Positions 37,170 through 51,600 are shown, counted from the stretch's first letter. The stretch: 64,000 nucleotides of DNA from Gorsachius magnificus (GCA_034008185.1 CM067086.1:15220507-15284506), one strand, 5' to 3'. Notes: generated by a model from the letters alone, not told the origin. Translations and numbers: made by a program.

Positions 37170-40100
37170 AACCCAACGTTTAAATGAATCTAAGAAACAA
37201 TTCTCATCTAAATAGATTTAGTTGTTACCAGCTACCAACAGAAATTATAACATTACAATGATCTGACACCTGTAAAAGGGGATAACGGAAGCTTTGTAAT
37301 CACAGTGAGTTAATGATGTGATGTTTCAGATTCTGACCAAGTGTTCTTTCAGTTGATTAATGTATTATGAGACCATAAATGGCTCCTGCTGATTTTTCAT
37401 AAACATACATTGCAGGGGAATTGTCACTGAGCTATTTATCTTGTAAGAAAATTATTTTGATATGTTAAATAGGTTTTTTTTCTCCTTTTAAAATGGATGG
37501 CACCTGATTGATACAACATATAAAAAGTTTCTGCTATATGCCATATTGCATTTCAAGTAAATAAAACTTAATTTAGATCTAGAGACAGGGAAATTATTGG
37601 AAATCCTAAATTCTTATGAAATATATTTTTAAAAGATGTGGACCAACAGTTGTGTCTAGCAAGCAGGAAGGATGTGCTTTGCCCAGTTCAGCAGTCTAGC
37701 AGTGTTTTACTAAGTTAAAAAGAATTAGTTGGGATTATTGAGAACTGGGTAATTAAAAACTGCTTTTTATAAAAAAGGCTAAAGTGACAGTGCACAGATA
37801 TAGTATGTTTTTTAAGAAGATGACTGATTAAATCTTTTTATAAGAAGCAAGAATGATATTGCTTCTGGTTTTCCTTCAACTTTGGTATGTAATTTATAGA
37901 CAGTTCTTCTTTTGAGTAACAGAGCATTATTGTAACTAGGGTGGCTATGGTACTGATGTTTCATGTTTCTGATGAAGTAGCTCTTGCTCTGGTGAGGTAG
38001 TTTGCTAACACTGCCCCATACTTTTTCACCATAATTTAATTGTGAATTTCTTCTGTATGGCAAACATATGGATGAAAATGAAAACTGTCTGAAATTGTGG
38101 TGAGAAGTTAAATGAAAACTTTAGAAATGTAATTTCTGGATTGTTTTTCACCATGAACTTCCATTACTTTTGCCTTCTCCCTGCTTGAACATGGAAGTTT
38201 TCTAGACATAAGGGTCACACTAAAAAATTACATATTAGTCAAAATATAGACCACAGATGGGGGATGATGTTCTTTTGCAAATTAGAAATTAAGCAACCAT
38301 TTGGGACTAATGAAGTTTTAATTACAGCAGTTTCCATCATCTTTGTCTAATGCATTTGCCACTCATATTTGATTAAGCCTCACTGACCACAGACCAGTTC
38401 ACCTTTTGCAGATGTGATGTGCTGAGGTGCCTCCTGCATAATCAGGTGAATCCAAATGGGACATGAGTTCTCTGGTGATGACGGGGGAGAACGGGGAAAA
38501 AAAAATAAATTGTTACTTTACATTTTATTGCCAGTCTTGGAAAATTGGATTGCCACAAAGCAATGCCTGTATATTTTTGAAAGAAATGCACCTCTGCACA
38601 GAACTATGAATTGGACTTTTTTGAGCATTTAGAATTCATAAACTTAAAAGACTTGAGATATACTATTTTTGCCTTTAATGGCATATAAAATAATTGTGGT
38701 TGTCGGGGTCCAGGTTCTAAGGATTTGTCAGACAAATGACTCAATTCCTGTATTTTATCTGTCTTTATGCACATTGAGATTATTTCAGTTCCCCTCAAAC
38801 TACCTTTCTTTCTTTAGGGATTGTACAGGATTAAATTACATCACATTTGCCATGGACTAAAAGTGAATAAATGTTCACACGTTTAGCTCAGTTGACTAGG
38901 GGTAGGTTGTTAAACAAAGTAATTTGAGTCTGTGCCTGAGTCTGGGGGCACTAAGAGATTCTTCTAGTATAACTAGGTTTACAATAAATTTCAGAGTTTT
39001 CAATTTTGTTCTATTATTCTGAATTAACAAATACTAAATATCTGTTGAACAGGAGAAAGAGGTATTCAGTTACATTATTCATACATATTCTGTAAACTCA
39101 TTTTACACAGAAAAGATTGAATTAAGATTAATTTCAGGTGTATCACAGTTATGTAAGGAGATGGCCAAATGTGGACTATCTCCCTGCATAAAGATGGGAT
39201 TATACCGCAGTAACGTCCTGTCTGTTACCTAAATGCAGCACTGACTTTTTTTTCTGTGAGTTAAATGAAATGCTGCGCAATTTATTAGATCTACTCTTTG
39301 AGTTAGTTCTTCCACTAAGCTTGTTAAAAGTCATTAAAAAAAGCTAAGTTTAAAACTTTCTGAATATACTGAAATAAATCATTGCATTTTACAACTTTGA
39401 AAGTAATTACAGAATTCTGTTGCTAAAGTCAGTAGAAGTAGGTTTGACAGATTTTCTCTAAATTACTCAACCACCTACAGGTATTATTGCCAAGATTCTT
39501 TTGAAATGAGAATAAATTTTATAGAGTTACAACAGCAAACTGAAAGGGTATGTTTGATAGATTCCTTGAACTGTTTCAACACCCACAGGTATTATTTGTA
39601 AGAAAACAATCATGCAGAGTCTTCAGCTGGTTAGAGAGGGCACAGCATTCCATCTTCACCTGACATCCTATCTGTTCTCTCAACATCCTGTGCCCCCTGC
39701 CTACCACCCACTCCTCCCAAAACAATGCTCACCAAGAGAGTTTTGTGTGAATGGACAAGAATATGAATGTTTTTTGAAAGAATCTGAACAGTATAGAAAA
39801 CACATTGTTTGTGGGTGACGAAAAGGTTTGAGGTGGGAGAAGAAAAACTGTCTTTAGGATTGATTAGTATTCTTCACTTTCTTTCCTAATTAATCAATGT
39901 TATTCTTTAATTGTTAGAACCTTTCAAAGGTAATTATTTACTGGCTTAAAAGCTGAATCTAAGAAAAAAAAACCCCAAAGCATTAAATTGAAGATTTTAT
40001 TTGCTTTATTTCCCTCTTTTTAATTTGATTTGCATATACAACTCTTTTGTTTTTTCAACTATTCTAAATAATTGAGTCCTGAAATATTCCGCATGGGATC

Positions 40101-42693
40101 TTCAAACACATTGCATAAACTTTGCGTATTTAGGTTTTAACATGAGGACCTTAAGTCTGTAAAGATGAAACATTATGAAGTTATGCATTTCTCAAAGACG
40201 CTTGTTTCATGCTATGGTTTTATTTCCATAAATTCATTTTAATTAATGCCTAAAAGATCCAAAAAGATAGACCCGTTTATAGTGCACACACTAGATTTAT
40301 TGTATGTCACACAAATGTAGTTACCTGTATCTTATACCATAATTTTATTAACATTTAAAAACCTACTAATATATACTTTGAAATTTGTCCCTTTTCCCAA
40401 AGTTTTTAAAAATTTGTTTCCACTCTTTTTTAATAATCTGCTGCATTTATAATTTTGAATTTTCATTACTTAAATTCAGTATTAAAAGCATAAATATAAT
40501 TTTAAAATTAAAATAATTGTTTTATTTTGAACAAGGGATGTAAATCAAAACTGTCCTCTCAATTTGCAGTGACTTGCAGGTTTCAAGGACATTAAAATAA
40601 ATTACTTTTAAACTTTCTTCTCTAGCAAATGATAATAAATTCATCTTTCCTTTTGTCCTGCTGAACAATTTTTGTCATAACACTTACACTAAAAAATAGA
40701 GCAATACCTTATTTAACTTTGTACATCTGAAAATAGTTAAGTGCTAGACTGCCAGACTGGGCTGACTTAACATGTTTGTTAACCAAACATTTTCTTAAGA
40801 GCATCCAGAACATTAGAGTTTTCTGTTGTCCCATCTCAGAGTGCTGCAGCCCTGCTGTGTTCAGATCTGATTTAGGAGCTGCAGTCTTTTGTCCAGAACT
40901 AGTGATAAACACCTGTATCTCGGCACCATTCAGGTGTAGTCACCAACCTGCATTCCTTTTCCAGCTTGATCTTCACTGCAGATTATCTTCTGCACAGACA
41001 CACTGCCCTCTTAAAACTTCAGTATTCCTGTCTTTCAGCAGCTTGAGAAGTTCATTATCTGACTGTTTCTGCAAGTTTTGCTTTATCAGATGGCAGCTAA
41101 CAGGTCGGCAGTCCTGTATTTTTTTCACGTGTTCCTTTGGCAATCAAAGTAAGAATTCTACCTTACTGGACTTCTAAAGAGGTCTCACAGTTCAGACAAC
41201 AGGCATGCAACTGTGTGAGACAAGAATGTATTGCAGCCTGTACCTGAATGTATTGAGTGAAAGTGATGATTCACTATGATTGTGAATCTTTTTCTACCAT
41301 TGTAGCAAAAACCCCACTTGCTGATATTCCTCATTATGAAATTTTGCCCTGAGCCATCACAGTTTTTTCAAATAGCTAAGCCAACTAAGTGTTCTGTGCT
41401 ATCTATCAAGTTGTCATGCTCTAGTGTCTTGTATACAGAAAATCATTTCACATAATTTCTAGGTAACTGGGATTTTTTTTCCTAGTTTATGTCCTGGAAT
41501 CTTAAAGACAGGAATTGTTCAAAGTAGAAGTGAGGTGCCATTGGGCTAACTAGCAGAGTAAATGGGTATTATACATACATAATTCTATACATTGATTGCA
41601 AGCCTGAGTTAGCCTCTTGGTGAAAGTTGCCAACTATTCACTGGTGCAGAAGCAAACTTTCTTCTTAGCACAGCTTGGTGTGATCATCAAAGCACTTCAG
41701 AAGAGGAGTGAAAGAACTTCAGCTTGCTGTGCCCATTGGGAGAGACTCAAATATACACCTCTTCCTGGTGCAGAATGGTTGGTTGTGTACTATTTCCCTG
41801 TTATGACTATGCCACTTCTCCACAGGATCATTTTTAGCAGAGTCCTGGAGTTGCCTGCCAGAAGAAAAGGTGAATTTTGTTAGTTACCAGAATTCTGGCA
41901 GTCCTAGTTTGTCCAGGTAACCCAAAATACAGGTGTTCTGCCAGAAGTGATATGGATGTACTGAGTAAGATCAAAAGCATGCCATATTTTAGCCTGCTTC
42001 CCAGACTGAGCTCTTAAAAATAGTTTAACCAGTGCATCTATGTCCTAAAATCTATGTACCTCTGCATTCATGCTTACTTGCAGTCCATTATCACCACTGA
42101 TCCTGACATCTCCGGTGTCAGAAGAGAAAAGACTGTGTAATGGGAAGAAATGGCATGTGAAGAAGGAAAAAATGGTTCTCAAAGCGTATAACCTTTTATA
42201 CTGTGTAAAATTTTAGTTTCAATATATAAATTGAATGGATCTTTCTGGAGGTGGATAATGGAGAAAAATACACAAGGGGATGCTAACGACAATGGGCATT
42301 CACAGTGACTTTTTTAACATTTAATTAATGTGGAGTTCAGACAACCATGTTTAGGAGGTAAATTCTTTATGCATTCAGCTACAGTAGACCAATGAAAACA
42401 CCTACTTGACATCTGTTTCATTGCATGTGATTACCCACCTAAGAAGTGCAGTTGGAAAGCTTAGATAGAAATTACATTTTAGAGATTGATTGAAGTTAGT
42501 TCATTTTTGAAGTCTAGTTTTATGTGTAGTTTGTATTAGAAATGCAATTGTTTTATAGCATTGTGCTCTTTGTTCTAATGTGGAAAATCACAGGTGAAAA
42601 TATACTGTAATCTCTATATTACTATATGGGAACTGTTGTCCAGATATAAAAGAACTAACTTTACTGAGTTACAGAATCATTAAAGTCAGTATG

Positions 42694-42751
42694 CTGGCAA
42701 ATAGAAAAATATTGCATTAATTCTGGCAAATACAAAAATATTGCATTAATT
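42694..42751. repeat. Tandem duplication of a 29-bp unit
   Basis: Two adjacent 29-bp copies beginning 'ctggcaaata' and ending 'attgcattaatt' (42694-42722 and 42723-42751) differ at one base (g against c). The near identity suggests a recent duplication event. No element-like feature is present. Confidence 0.92.
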
Positions 42752-43937
42752 CTATCTACTAAAACTGCAGCAGAAAAAGGTGTTTCTTCTCATTCTCTTC
42801 CCACTATTTTTAACTCCCTTTCAGCTTACTGAGAAAGTCAAGTAAACCTTGTACTGACCAGCTGCTTGAAAGCAGCAGATTTTTTTTAAAACTTGTCAAA
42901 ACGTGCTTACCAAAAGAAGAATAAGGTGCTGACAAGATAACAGTCAATTGCAAATTACTGAAGAATTTTTTAAAGTGTTGTCCGTGAAGTACAGCAATGG
43001 AATTCTGCTGGTAAGACTAAGTGCTTTAAATTCACTAGTGTAATTAGTCACTTTGGTTAAGCATACACATCACTAATTTGCTAAATTATGTTTATACATA
43101 TAACACTACAAAGTATGACATTTCATTCTTGCTGTTTGGATAATAAACATTTATTTAATATTTACGTATTTATTACTTGAATATCAATTAAATGTTTATA
43201 GGTTAATTTATAATACATTAAAGTGATCAGTTAGGAAAAAAAGTATTTCATGAGCTGCTTCTCCCAGTCTTTAATGACATATGGAACGAAAAATACTCTT
43301 GAAGACCTGATATAACCATTCACTCTTTAAAAGGTACAGAACTTGATCTAAGGACTAATTTTTCAGGTTCTGTGAAAGGAGACAATTTAACTTATTTCAC
43401 TAAAAACCTTGAATTTGGATAATTCACACCAAACATGTTAAAGCCTGCAGTAACTTGGTTTTGCCCTGCCAAGACTGAATATAGCACAGACATTTCTGGA
43501 AACAAGTCTTGAGTAGATAACCACGTGTCTGGTGAATGCTTTATGGTTAATCATGTATCTCCCAAGATCCAGAAAATACAAAGTCCATAAAACAAGGAAA
43601 CAGGCTGTCAGTGTTGCTGCTAGCTGGGGTAGCAGACAAAAATAATTCTTGATAATTGAGTAATGTGACCTTAAGTCTTCCAAATAACTGCAATGAAATA
43701 GAAAGTAGGATCACTATTGTACTTATCTTCCAGAGATCCTTATTAAAAGTCCAGATTGAATCGAGGCTTTCAAAAAGGAGAACTGAAGAGGACCGTAATG
43801 TTAGGGTCAGTCTTGTGCTACAACCAGGAGCCATATCATACAACACTTATCCTTATTAGATCAAATTCCACCTAACAAAAAATTGGGGTTTCTACTCTCA
43901 GTTTTGCTGTAATAAGGCTGTCTGAGAGCTTCAGTGC

Positions 43938-44215
43938 TCCAATGATTAGAAGCTTTCTTCTAATTTCCATTCTGAAAATTTTCATGTCTCTTTAATATCA
44001 ATTTCTTCCTGTTTTAATAGAATTTCTCTGAAAAACCTCAGCATCCTCTTCACTCTTTACCTCCTCTCAAAATATTTGTAAACAGCAGTCATATCTCTTT
44101 TCAGCCTTCTTTTTTGCTAGACTAAATCAAATCCTTCTTGCTTCTTCTTATGTGAGACGCTCTTCATTGCTCTAACCGCGATAGTATTCCTTATCTGCTT
44201 TCCAGTTTCATTGGT
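43938..44215 (-). mobile_element. Old CR1-type LINE fragment, minus strand
   Basis: On the minus strand this resembles the 3' coding end of an old CR1 subfamily. A frame contains 'QKRRLKRDMTAVYKYF', corresponding to the 'EKRRLRGD...FQYLKG' block of ORF2. On the plus strand, 'agcagtcatatctcttttc' followed by 'agccttc' and 'gctagactaaa' is the typical antisense signature. Divergence is high and both edges are approximate. This belongs to an older subfamily than the 25-kb and 45-kb copies. Confidence 0.75.
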
Positions 44216-44992
44216 TTTTTTCTCCTTTTTAAAACATAATTTATATTCACTATTCTCTATTCATCCAATGGCGTCTCTGTCATAAAAATCTGTTAAAAAT
44301 ATTGGATATTTGAGTACACGTGGCAGTTGATTCAGAATTCTAAAATGAAGATTATTTTGTTGTCCTCAATGTATTAAGTATTTTGAGTTTTACTTCTAGG
44401 TCAGACCATGTTATATTTCATCATTAATGTACAATGCTACCTTACTACGTTTATTCTTCTGTATTTTCTTCTTCTCATGCCTGTCAATACTTGTATTCCA
44501 GTCATAATCTTCTGCTGTGTTTGCTACCTCTGTAATACAGGGCTACATATTCTGTGTTTGTACATCAGGTTTTTACTTTTAGGCTTGTTCCATCAGTATC
44601 AACCACTTCCGGACTTTTACAGATCACATGCTTTTTTCTAGTTACGTAATGCTTCAGTAGTTATTTCAATAACTACTTAACCTTTCCAATTAATGTCTTC
44701 TACAATGTTATCTGTTCCTCTGTCCATTAAAACAAAATGTGAAAAGAATAAAAACTTCTTTCCTCTTTTTTACAATTCTTAATAGTCATGTTGGCTAGTA
44801 AAATGTGAGGTGATACTGGAGTATATGAATTTTTTGAATGAATGGGTTCTAGAAGACTGAAGATGATGGGGCTCTCCTTTGAAACTCTGTGTAAGCTATT
44901 TATAAATTTAATAACTATTATCAATAATTATATTTATGAAATATAATCAAGATATTAACAAATATCCATTAGTAGGATAGGGGATCAATGAA
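44216..44992. other. Unique AT-rich spacer
   Basis: This lies between an old minus-strand and a younger plus-strand CR1 fragment. It is pyrimidine-rich on the plus strand at first. The 77-codon frame at 44408-44641 is hydrophobic and cysteine-rich, as expected of chance translation of T-rich DNA. Part of it could be further decayed LINE sequence, which I cannot confirm. Confidence 0.4.
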
Positions 44993-45684
44993 CAGGCTGG
45001 GGATGAAGGTACTCAGAGCAGCCCTGCGGAGGAGGACTTGGGGGTACTGGTGGATGAAAAGGTGGACATGACCCAGCAATGTGTGCTTGCTGCCTAGAAA
45101 GCCAGCCGTATCCTGGGCTGCATCAAAATTAACGTGTCCAGGAGGGTGAGGGAGGTGATTCTGCCCCTCTGCTCCACTCTAGTGAGAACCCACCTGCTGT
45201 TCAGCTCTGGGACCTCCAGCAAAAGAAGGACATGGACCTGTTGGAGTAGGTCCAGAGGAGGACCATGAGAATGATTTGAGGGATGGAACACCACTCCCAT
45301 GAAGAAAGGCCGAGAGAGTTGGGGTTGTTCTAACGTGGAGAAGAGAAGGCTCCAGGGAGACATCATTGAGGCCTTTCAGTACTTAAAGGGGGTTTATAAG
45401 AAAGATGGGGACAAACTTTTTAGCAGGGCCTGTTGCAATAGGACAAGGGGCAATGGTTTTAAACTAAAAGAGGGTAGATTTAGACTAGATATAAGGAAGA
45501 AATTTTGTGTGAAGTGGGTGGTGAAACACTGGAACAGTTGCCCAGAGAGGTGGTAGATGTCCCATCCCTGGAAACATTCAAGGTCAGGCTGGACCCTGTC
45601 TAGCTGAAGATGACCCTACTCTTTGCAGGGGAGGTTGGACTAGATGACCTTTAAAGGTCCCTTCCAACCCAACCTATTCTATGA
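44993..45684 (+). mobile_element. CR1 LINE fragment, about 690 bp, with broken ORF2 end
   Basis: This 5'-truncated CR1 copy begins in the ORF2 segment after the RT motifs ('aggctgggg') and runs to the 3' end, with 'ggactagatgacctttaaagg', 'cccttccaaccca' in shorter matching blocks and the octamer 'attctatg' (45676-45683). The coding remnant shows 'DLGVLVDEKVDM', a TAG at 45095-45097 in place of a Gln codon, a frame change before 45299, then 'EKRRLQGDIIEAFQYLKG' and '[11 protein letters not shown]', and loses frame again near 45535. It aligns with the 26.3-27.0 kb part of the larger copy, on the same strand, but looks somewhat more mutated. Confidence 0.95.
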
Positions 45685-48600
45685 TTTTTTGAATGAGTAT
45701 GTAAATATTTGGAAGAGTCAGGCTTTCATGTCTAAATACTTCAAAATCTCAAAATAAAAGTACACTTAGTTGTTATTCATCCTTTATATCTTGATTCCAT
45801 GTCAACTTTTGTCAAACCTATGTTTTCCCCCTGAATTTACTCACCAAACTTATCTTTTTACTTTTTAGACTAGCTTTCTTCTACTTTGTGGCATGTTTTT
45901 GTTCAATTTAACTTGACAAATATGGATATATTATAGATATGGTACTCAAGTTATAACTGAGGGAATGATAATATTCTATTTTGTTGAAATTCCAACTGAT
46001 AGGAAATTAAATATGCAAGTAGTCATGCTCAGCAGGAGAGTGAAAACCTGAAAGGTACGTCTTGTTAAGTGCTTGTTTCCAGGGCAGGCTTATTTTCATA
46101 GGTTGCTTCTGTAGTCATGGTGCTGGTAGTTGCAAATAGCTGCTTTCCTGCTTTTTGTCCCTTTTTTAGCATTGAGATAGAAGACCTAAGCAGTTTTCCT
46201 TCTTCACAGAATGCTGATTTGTCTGTAAACAGAGTTTGTTAACACTATAAAAAGCATTGATAATTTGGACAGTCTTCTGGTTATGTATCTTGGTCATACC
46301 AACTAAGTTGTTTCTGGATCATCATGTGTTAGCTTACAATTCATTCATTCTCCCAAGTGAATACATGTTGTGTATCTTATTAACATTGAACATGGGTGTT
46401 TAAGAATACCATTCTCCTCTGAAGAACAGAAAATTGCTTAGTGGAGAAACTCCTATGTACTTCTGACAAGGCGTGTATTGATTATGTGAATCCTTCTCTG
46501 CTTTTGTGCAAAACAAGGAAACGAAAGCAGTGCCCACATCTTTTTTTAATCCTAGACTGATAGACAATCTCTGTAGCTTTATGTAAAACACAGAAAACTG
46601 TAGTTGTAGTATTGATATCACTTTGCACCAAACCTTAAAACACATAGGCTCTTTCTTCGAAATTACAGTAGATATCAGGTGCTCTATTTTCTCTGTAATC
46701 CGTTTTCTCTGTGATCACTGAAGTTAATTTTGGAGCTGTAGTCTTATCTAAAATAGGTGTTACATTAGACATAAAAATGTTTGTAATGCAAATAAGTACT
46801 ATTTTCCTGATAAATCTGGTATGCAGAACTGGGCACACTGTTAAAGACAGTTAGGAAGCTGTTTCAAATTGAGAAGAGATTCTTCCGGGCCTCGGCTATG
46901 AATGGAAGCAGACTCCAGCTATGAAGTTCTACCACAAATGGCAAGGGAGATTCTCAAGCCTAATGCTCTGGTTAGGGACATTCCATTTAAAAAAGCTTCC
47001 AACGGCCTTTTCTTAGGCAACTCCTTCTTTATGAGAAATTTTGCCATATGATCAAAGTCTCCATCAGGTATTCTGTTGCTTAGTTACCAACAGTCCCTTG
47101 GGCAGATTGGTTCTCCTGAGTTGCAGTCAACGCTTCATCCAGGTGAAGGGCTTGGACAATACAGTAAACTAGATGCCTTGAAAACCTTCAGTGAATGAGG
47201 TCTGTAAAAGCTGTATGCTGAAGTTTTAACTTTTTCAGATTTGTTAGACCATTTGCCTAATATATATTACTATATTTAGTATCATATTTTCTCTCCCCTC
47301 CCCCTCTTTCGCTGGGTTTTCTTTAAATAAAATTATATGTTTCTTATGTCATAGAAACTAAAATTTACTTTTGAAGATTACCGCAAATGTCACTGAACAA
47401 TGGACATTACATGCAGGAAAACAACCTGATGTCAGGAAACATAACAATCAAGGGACTATTTTCCAATGGCAATAACATTTACATGGTTTCTAAATTGCGC
47501 AAGTTTTTTTTTGTAGGAAACCTGCCATCTTTTAAGGAAAAGTGTAAATAAAAAAGATTCCGGCCTTAATTAATTTTAAAAAAGCATACAAAAAAGCACT
47601 TATATAAAACATAGATTTTTAGGAAAGATTTACTTCTGTTGATCTTACAGATATATATTACTGCTGTGCTTAGTTTGTAAAATATGTGCAGAATTCTTCT
47701 AAAGGGAGAAATTTCTTTAAAAGCTTCTTCTTTTCACATACAATTTAAAAAAATGCAAGTACTTTGGCATGGCCACTAGTTTACCTGCCACATTTGGTGT
47801 ACTGTTAACACAATATAGTTGAATTTTACAATCTATATTTTCTGCATGGATAGGGTTATACATAGTTCCTTCTCAGAAAACTTTTGGGGATACACACGTT
47901 TTATCAGCGTTGTTTAATTTATCCTTCAAGGGAAAATCACACTACTCATAGTGAAAATATATGCAACTACCAGGCTTCTGTTCAGCCCTAAACATTGGAC
48001 CAGTCTTATGGTTTCTTTTTGAATGCCAGTCACAGGACGCAGATATCATGCAATATAACATATTTTTCTAGGGCTGGCATCTGGCTGCTCTGTGGCTTCC
48101 TGAGGCAGTTCTGTTAGCACTGTTGAGATGCCTCCAGGTCTACCATGTGATTAAGTTGCAGATGGAGTACTTGCGCATGCACTTTTCTTTTTCCTGTGTT
48201 GATCGTAATAGTGAATATGTGATTCTTCTTTGTGAGATCCGGTATTTGTACATGCTTTAAAAGCAGCTGTTTGCCCCTTTTAAAAAATTAATTCAGAAAC
48301 CTCCAATTTTTAGAGAAAATTGTCATATTCTTTCTGACAATGCTGTAATGTATTACAGTAAGCCTTTCCAAAACCTTATATCTGACTATTAGGTTTTTAA
48401 TTTGATGCTATATAAATCTATTTGGAATTATTTTTTATTAAAAGTAGTTTCCTAAGTTTAAATAATAGCTGAGAAAAAATCAGTGGTGAATTTAAGACAA
48501 TTATTGCGCAAGTACCTCATTTAGGATATCTCCATTCATAAAGAACTGAAAAAAATTATGCAGGATAAGTAGCACAATTTCTGAAGTAAAAAAATATCAG

Positions 48601-51600
48601 GTGCTGTTTTCATACAAATATGTCTCTAGTATTTATGGTATAAAATGGAATTGTTTCAGATTATCCAAGTGTTGATGTTTATAACTTCTGTAATGTGAAA
48701 TGATGTAAGTACGTATGATGTACAGCATCTACTGAAGTCTGGGAGATTTAGGTTAAAGTATGGTTTATGCTTACCTTTGGCACGTAGAAGGCCATTTCTG
48801 GTCCCTAGTAAATAGAAGTAGTAAAATGTTCTAGCTTTATTCATAGAAAAATCTTTTCAGCATAGATTTTTTTTTTTTTATTTCTAGATAAGTGTGTGTG
48901 TAGCTAATCCTTTACTAAAATGGCAAACTTCCTGAGCATATTCTCACTACCATTTATCATACTCTTTAAGAATTATTCTTTGTCTTCTTAACAGTCTCAA
49001 ATTAATATTGCATAAAATCCTTCAGATCATTTCCTTATTTTGTTTAATAGGGTTTCCCTCTTAAGATTACACTCTTCCAATAAATTGCAAATTATGCAAA
49101 CAAAGTACGCCTACTTAAGTTTGGCACTTTTTCATTGCCAAATGACAATTGTTTCACTGCTCATTTGTTCAAAGGATTACTTTTTAAATTAGTGAACTAA
49201 AATGAAAAAGTGCATGTTTCTGTTCTCTTGTTTGTAACCCATAATTTTCCTAAGGCCAATTTAAGGTATATTGTCTTTTAGAATGACATTAAATTAGACC
49301 TCAGTCATCTGCTTCCTGTCACTTTCTATTATTCTGTACTTGTTCATCAATCCTTGGGGGAAATCAAAGCCTGTGTGGCTCCCATTTGAATCTGTATAAT
49401 TCTCAGTGATGGCTGGGTCAGGAGGTGCCTCCCCATGATATTTAAATTTCTACCATAACTAGAGCCATTAACCCTTCAATGACATGGTCATTCCAATAAT
49501 CTTGTTCATATGTATTGTGTTATTCATTAGTGCAAGTAATGTAATTTAAACCTTAAATTTAATTCCAAATTATGATACTTTGATATTAATAAGAATGTGA
49601 ATGGATTTTTATAATACTCATAATATTTTATTCATGTATGCATTTATTCTTAAATACATTCTAACTACAGCAATTGACAGCAATTTTTATAAAGATTCTT
49701 TAGTCTTTTTCTTCTCCATTCTGAAAATAATTTAAATGTATTAATTTGGCGTTTTAGTATGCAAATTATTTTGCTCCTAGAAGTTAAATTCTGGTTATAC
49801 TTAAATGCCACTTGTAAAACTCAGAGTAAACGGAGGCAGAGAGCATGTTCTGTTTGGTAGCTGTGATGATGCTGCAGCAGTCTGTAGATGGAAAAGTAAA
49901 AAACTGCCATCAAATTGCGCTAAGGTAATTGAGCAGACGGGCTGAATTAGCCACTTCAAGAGGAGGAATATTGCATGTGCCTTCTATGTTCCTCGAAGCT
50001 CTTAAAAGCTCCTCAGCCACAGCTAAGAATACAGGTACACATGTTCTGTATTTCTCTTGATCAACCAACAATAACTAAGAAAGGTGAAGGGCACACCTGA
50101 ACACGACACATCTTGCATGTGCTCAGTCTTACCACAGTAACAGAATGACAGAAATGTATGGAGGAATCAAATAGATTTAAAGATGACAGTCCCATAAACA
50201 TTGCTGAGTAGAAGAGATGGGAAGAATGAGTTTTCTTACTGGAGCAGTAAACATCTGATGAGGAGACACATTGAAAGGTAGTAGCTCTCTGTTATTCAGG
50301 AATATGGCATGGTAACAGCTGATCCTTCAACTGAATGATCATGTCCAGTGAATGCTGGTCTATGTGTTTCTTGTCCTGGCTTAACTTTGCAGTCTTTATC
50401 TTGGCTTCTACTCTGAATGTCTGGGAAAAGGCACTTAGAAAATTCTGCAGGTTTCCAGATCTAATCATATTCATTGATTTTATAAGATGCTGTGGGAAGT
50501 TCAGATCCTCATCTTGTTAATTCAAAGCCAAGCAATATTAATTATAAAGTGCAGTGCATTTGCACTCTATATGAAGGCAATAAATGCTGGATAACAAATG
50601 GTGGTGGAGTTTGAAAAGCTCTACTCCCTTCTTTCTCCAGGCAAAGTAAATCATTAATGTGTGCCTGGCTAGGAATCATTTGATCCACTAGATTCTCTGA
50701 ATCATACACATCTACTGAGAAACAAGGTTTTGAGATCCTCTTCCAGCTTCTTTTTTTGCAAGCATCAGATCATCCCATAGATCTTGGTCAAATATCTAAA
50801 TATTATACCATTTTCACCTTTCGGTATGGCTTTTATCTTTTTCAATGTAGGGACAGATAAAACCTTTCAGAAAATGACATGAATAAACACTGATCTTCTC
50901 CCTCATGTACACAAAGACCTGGATTCTTCTGTGTATCTAGTTTACACTGTGGGGCTGTCAGGGAGATGGTTATAGCTCTTTGATTTTCCACGTAGCCCCA
51001 GGCCTCTGCGTTGCTTTAACCTATGCCAGCTGGCAGTGGTTCCCTAGGGACCATTGCAACATGGGTTTTAGAACTCCCTGCACTTTGTCTATTCTTCTTC
51101 CCCACTTAAAGCAGAGAAGGCTGCACACAGAGTGGACAGTAAATGGCCTAGCTACAGGGCACCCTTACCAGGTAGTTATGGTAAGATCCTGTTTCTCTGG
51201 GTCGTGTAGATATAATGTTGGAGATACCAGACCAGAAAGAAGCAACATGCGGAAAAGTATTTGTATTTTGGTCATGCCATGCTGAGTGAACAACTCAAGA
51301 AACAGTAATGATCAGTCTCTCATTTTTGGAGCGTATCCTCCATGTGCTTCTTGGACTGTCACTGCACTTTACAGTAGGCAAAAGGAGGAGTTGGTATTGG
51401 TCAAAGAGCAGGTAGGAGCACCCTTGCACTTTAGTAATAAATGTTTCCAGACATACTCCAGCCTTTTACAGATAAGATAATGGAAACCAATTGCTTCATC
51501 AGATGTTTTTACCAAAGGGACTTGGACAAGAGCTGGCCCGTCACAGGCATCCCAGCCATTTGTACTGTAGGTCTGACTTTTTCCTTTGAAAGGATTGTGT

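Larger units (their letters stand above)
27014..43937. other. Long AT-rich unique stretch, no recognisable gene
   Basis: About 17 kb without a recognisable gene or a clear transposon. It contains a pure pyrimidine tract at 30.26 kb, an exon-like cassette at 31.17-31.34 kb, a GA-rich patch at 32.15-32.40 kb, a less AT-rich patch at 34.55-34.80 kb, a C-run at 37.15 kb and a 29-bp tandem duplication at 42.69 kb. The longest open frame, 133 codons at 40776-41177 (plus), is rich in Ser, Phe, Leu and Cys, as expected of a pyrimidine-rich strand, and resembles nothing I know. Most of the rest is very AT-rich, especially 31.7-33.6 kb and 39.9-40.7 kb. Confidence 0.55.

Noticed and set aside
40776..41177. 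133-codon plus-strand open frame, the longest outside CR1
   Set aside because: Its Ser, Phe, Cys and Leu-rich translation is what a pyrimidine-rich strand gives; no domain is seen, and about one frame of this length is expected by chance in 64 kb of this composition.
45094..45366. 90-codon minus-strand frame as a gene
   Set aside because: It is antisense to the CR1 fragment at 45 kb.
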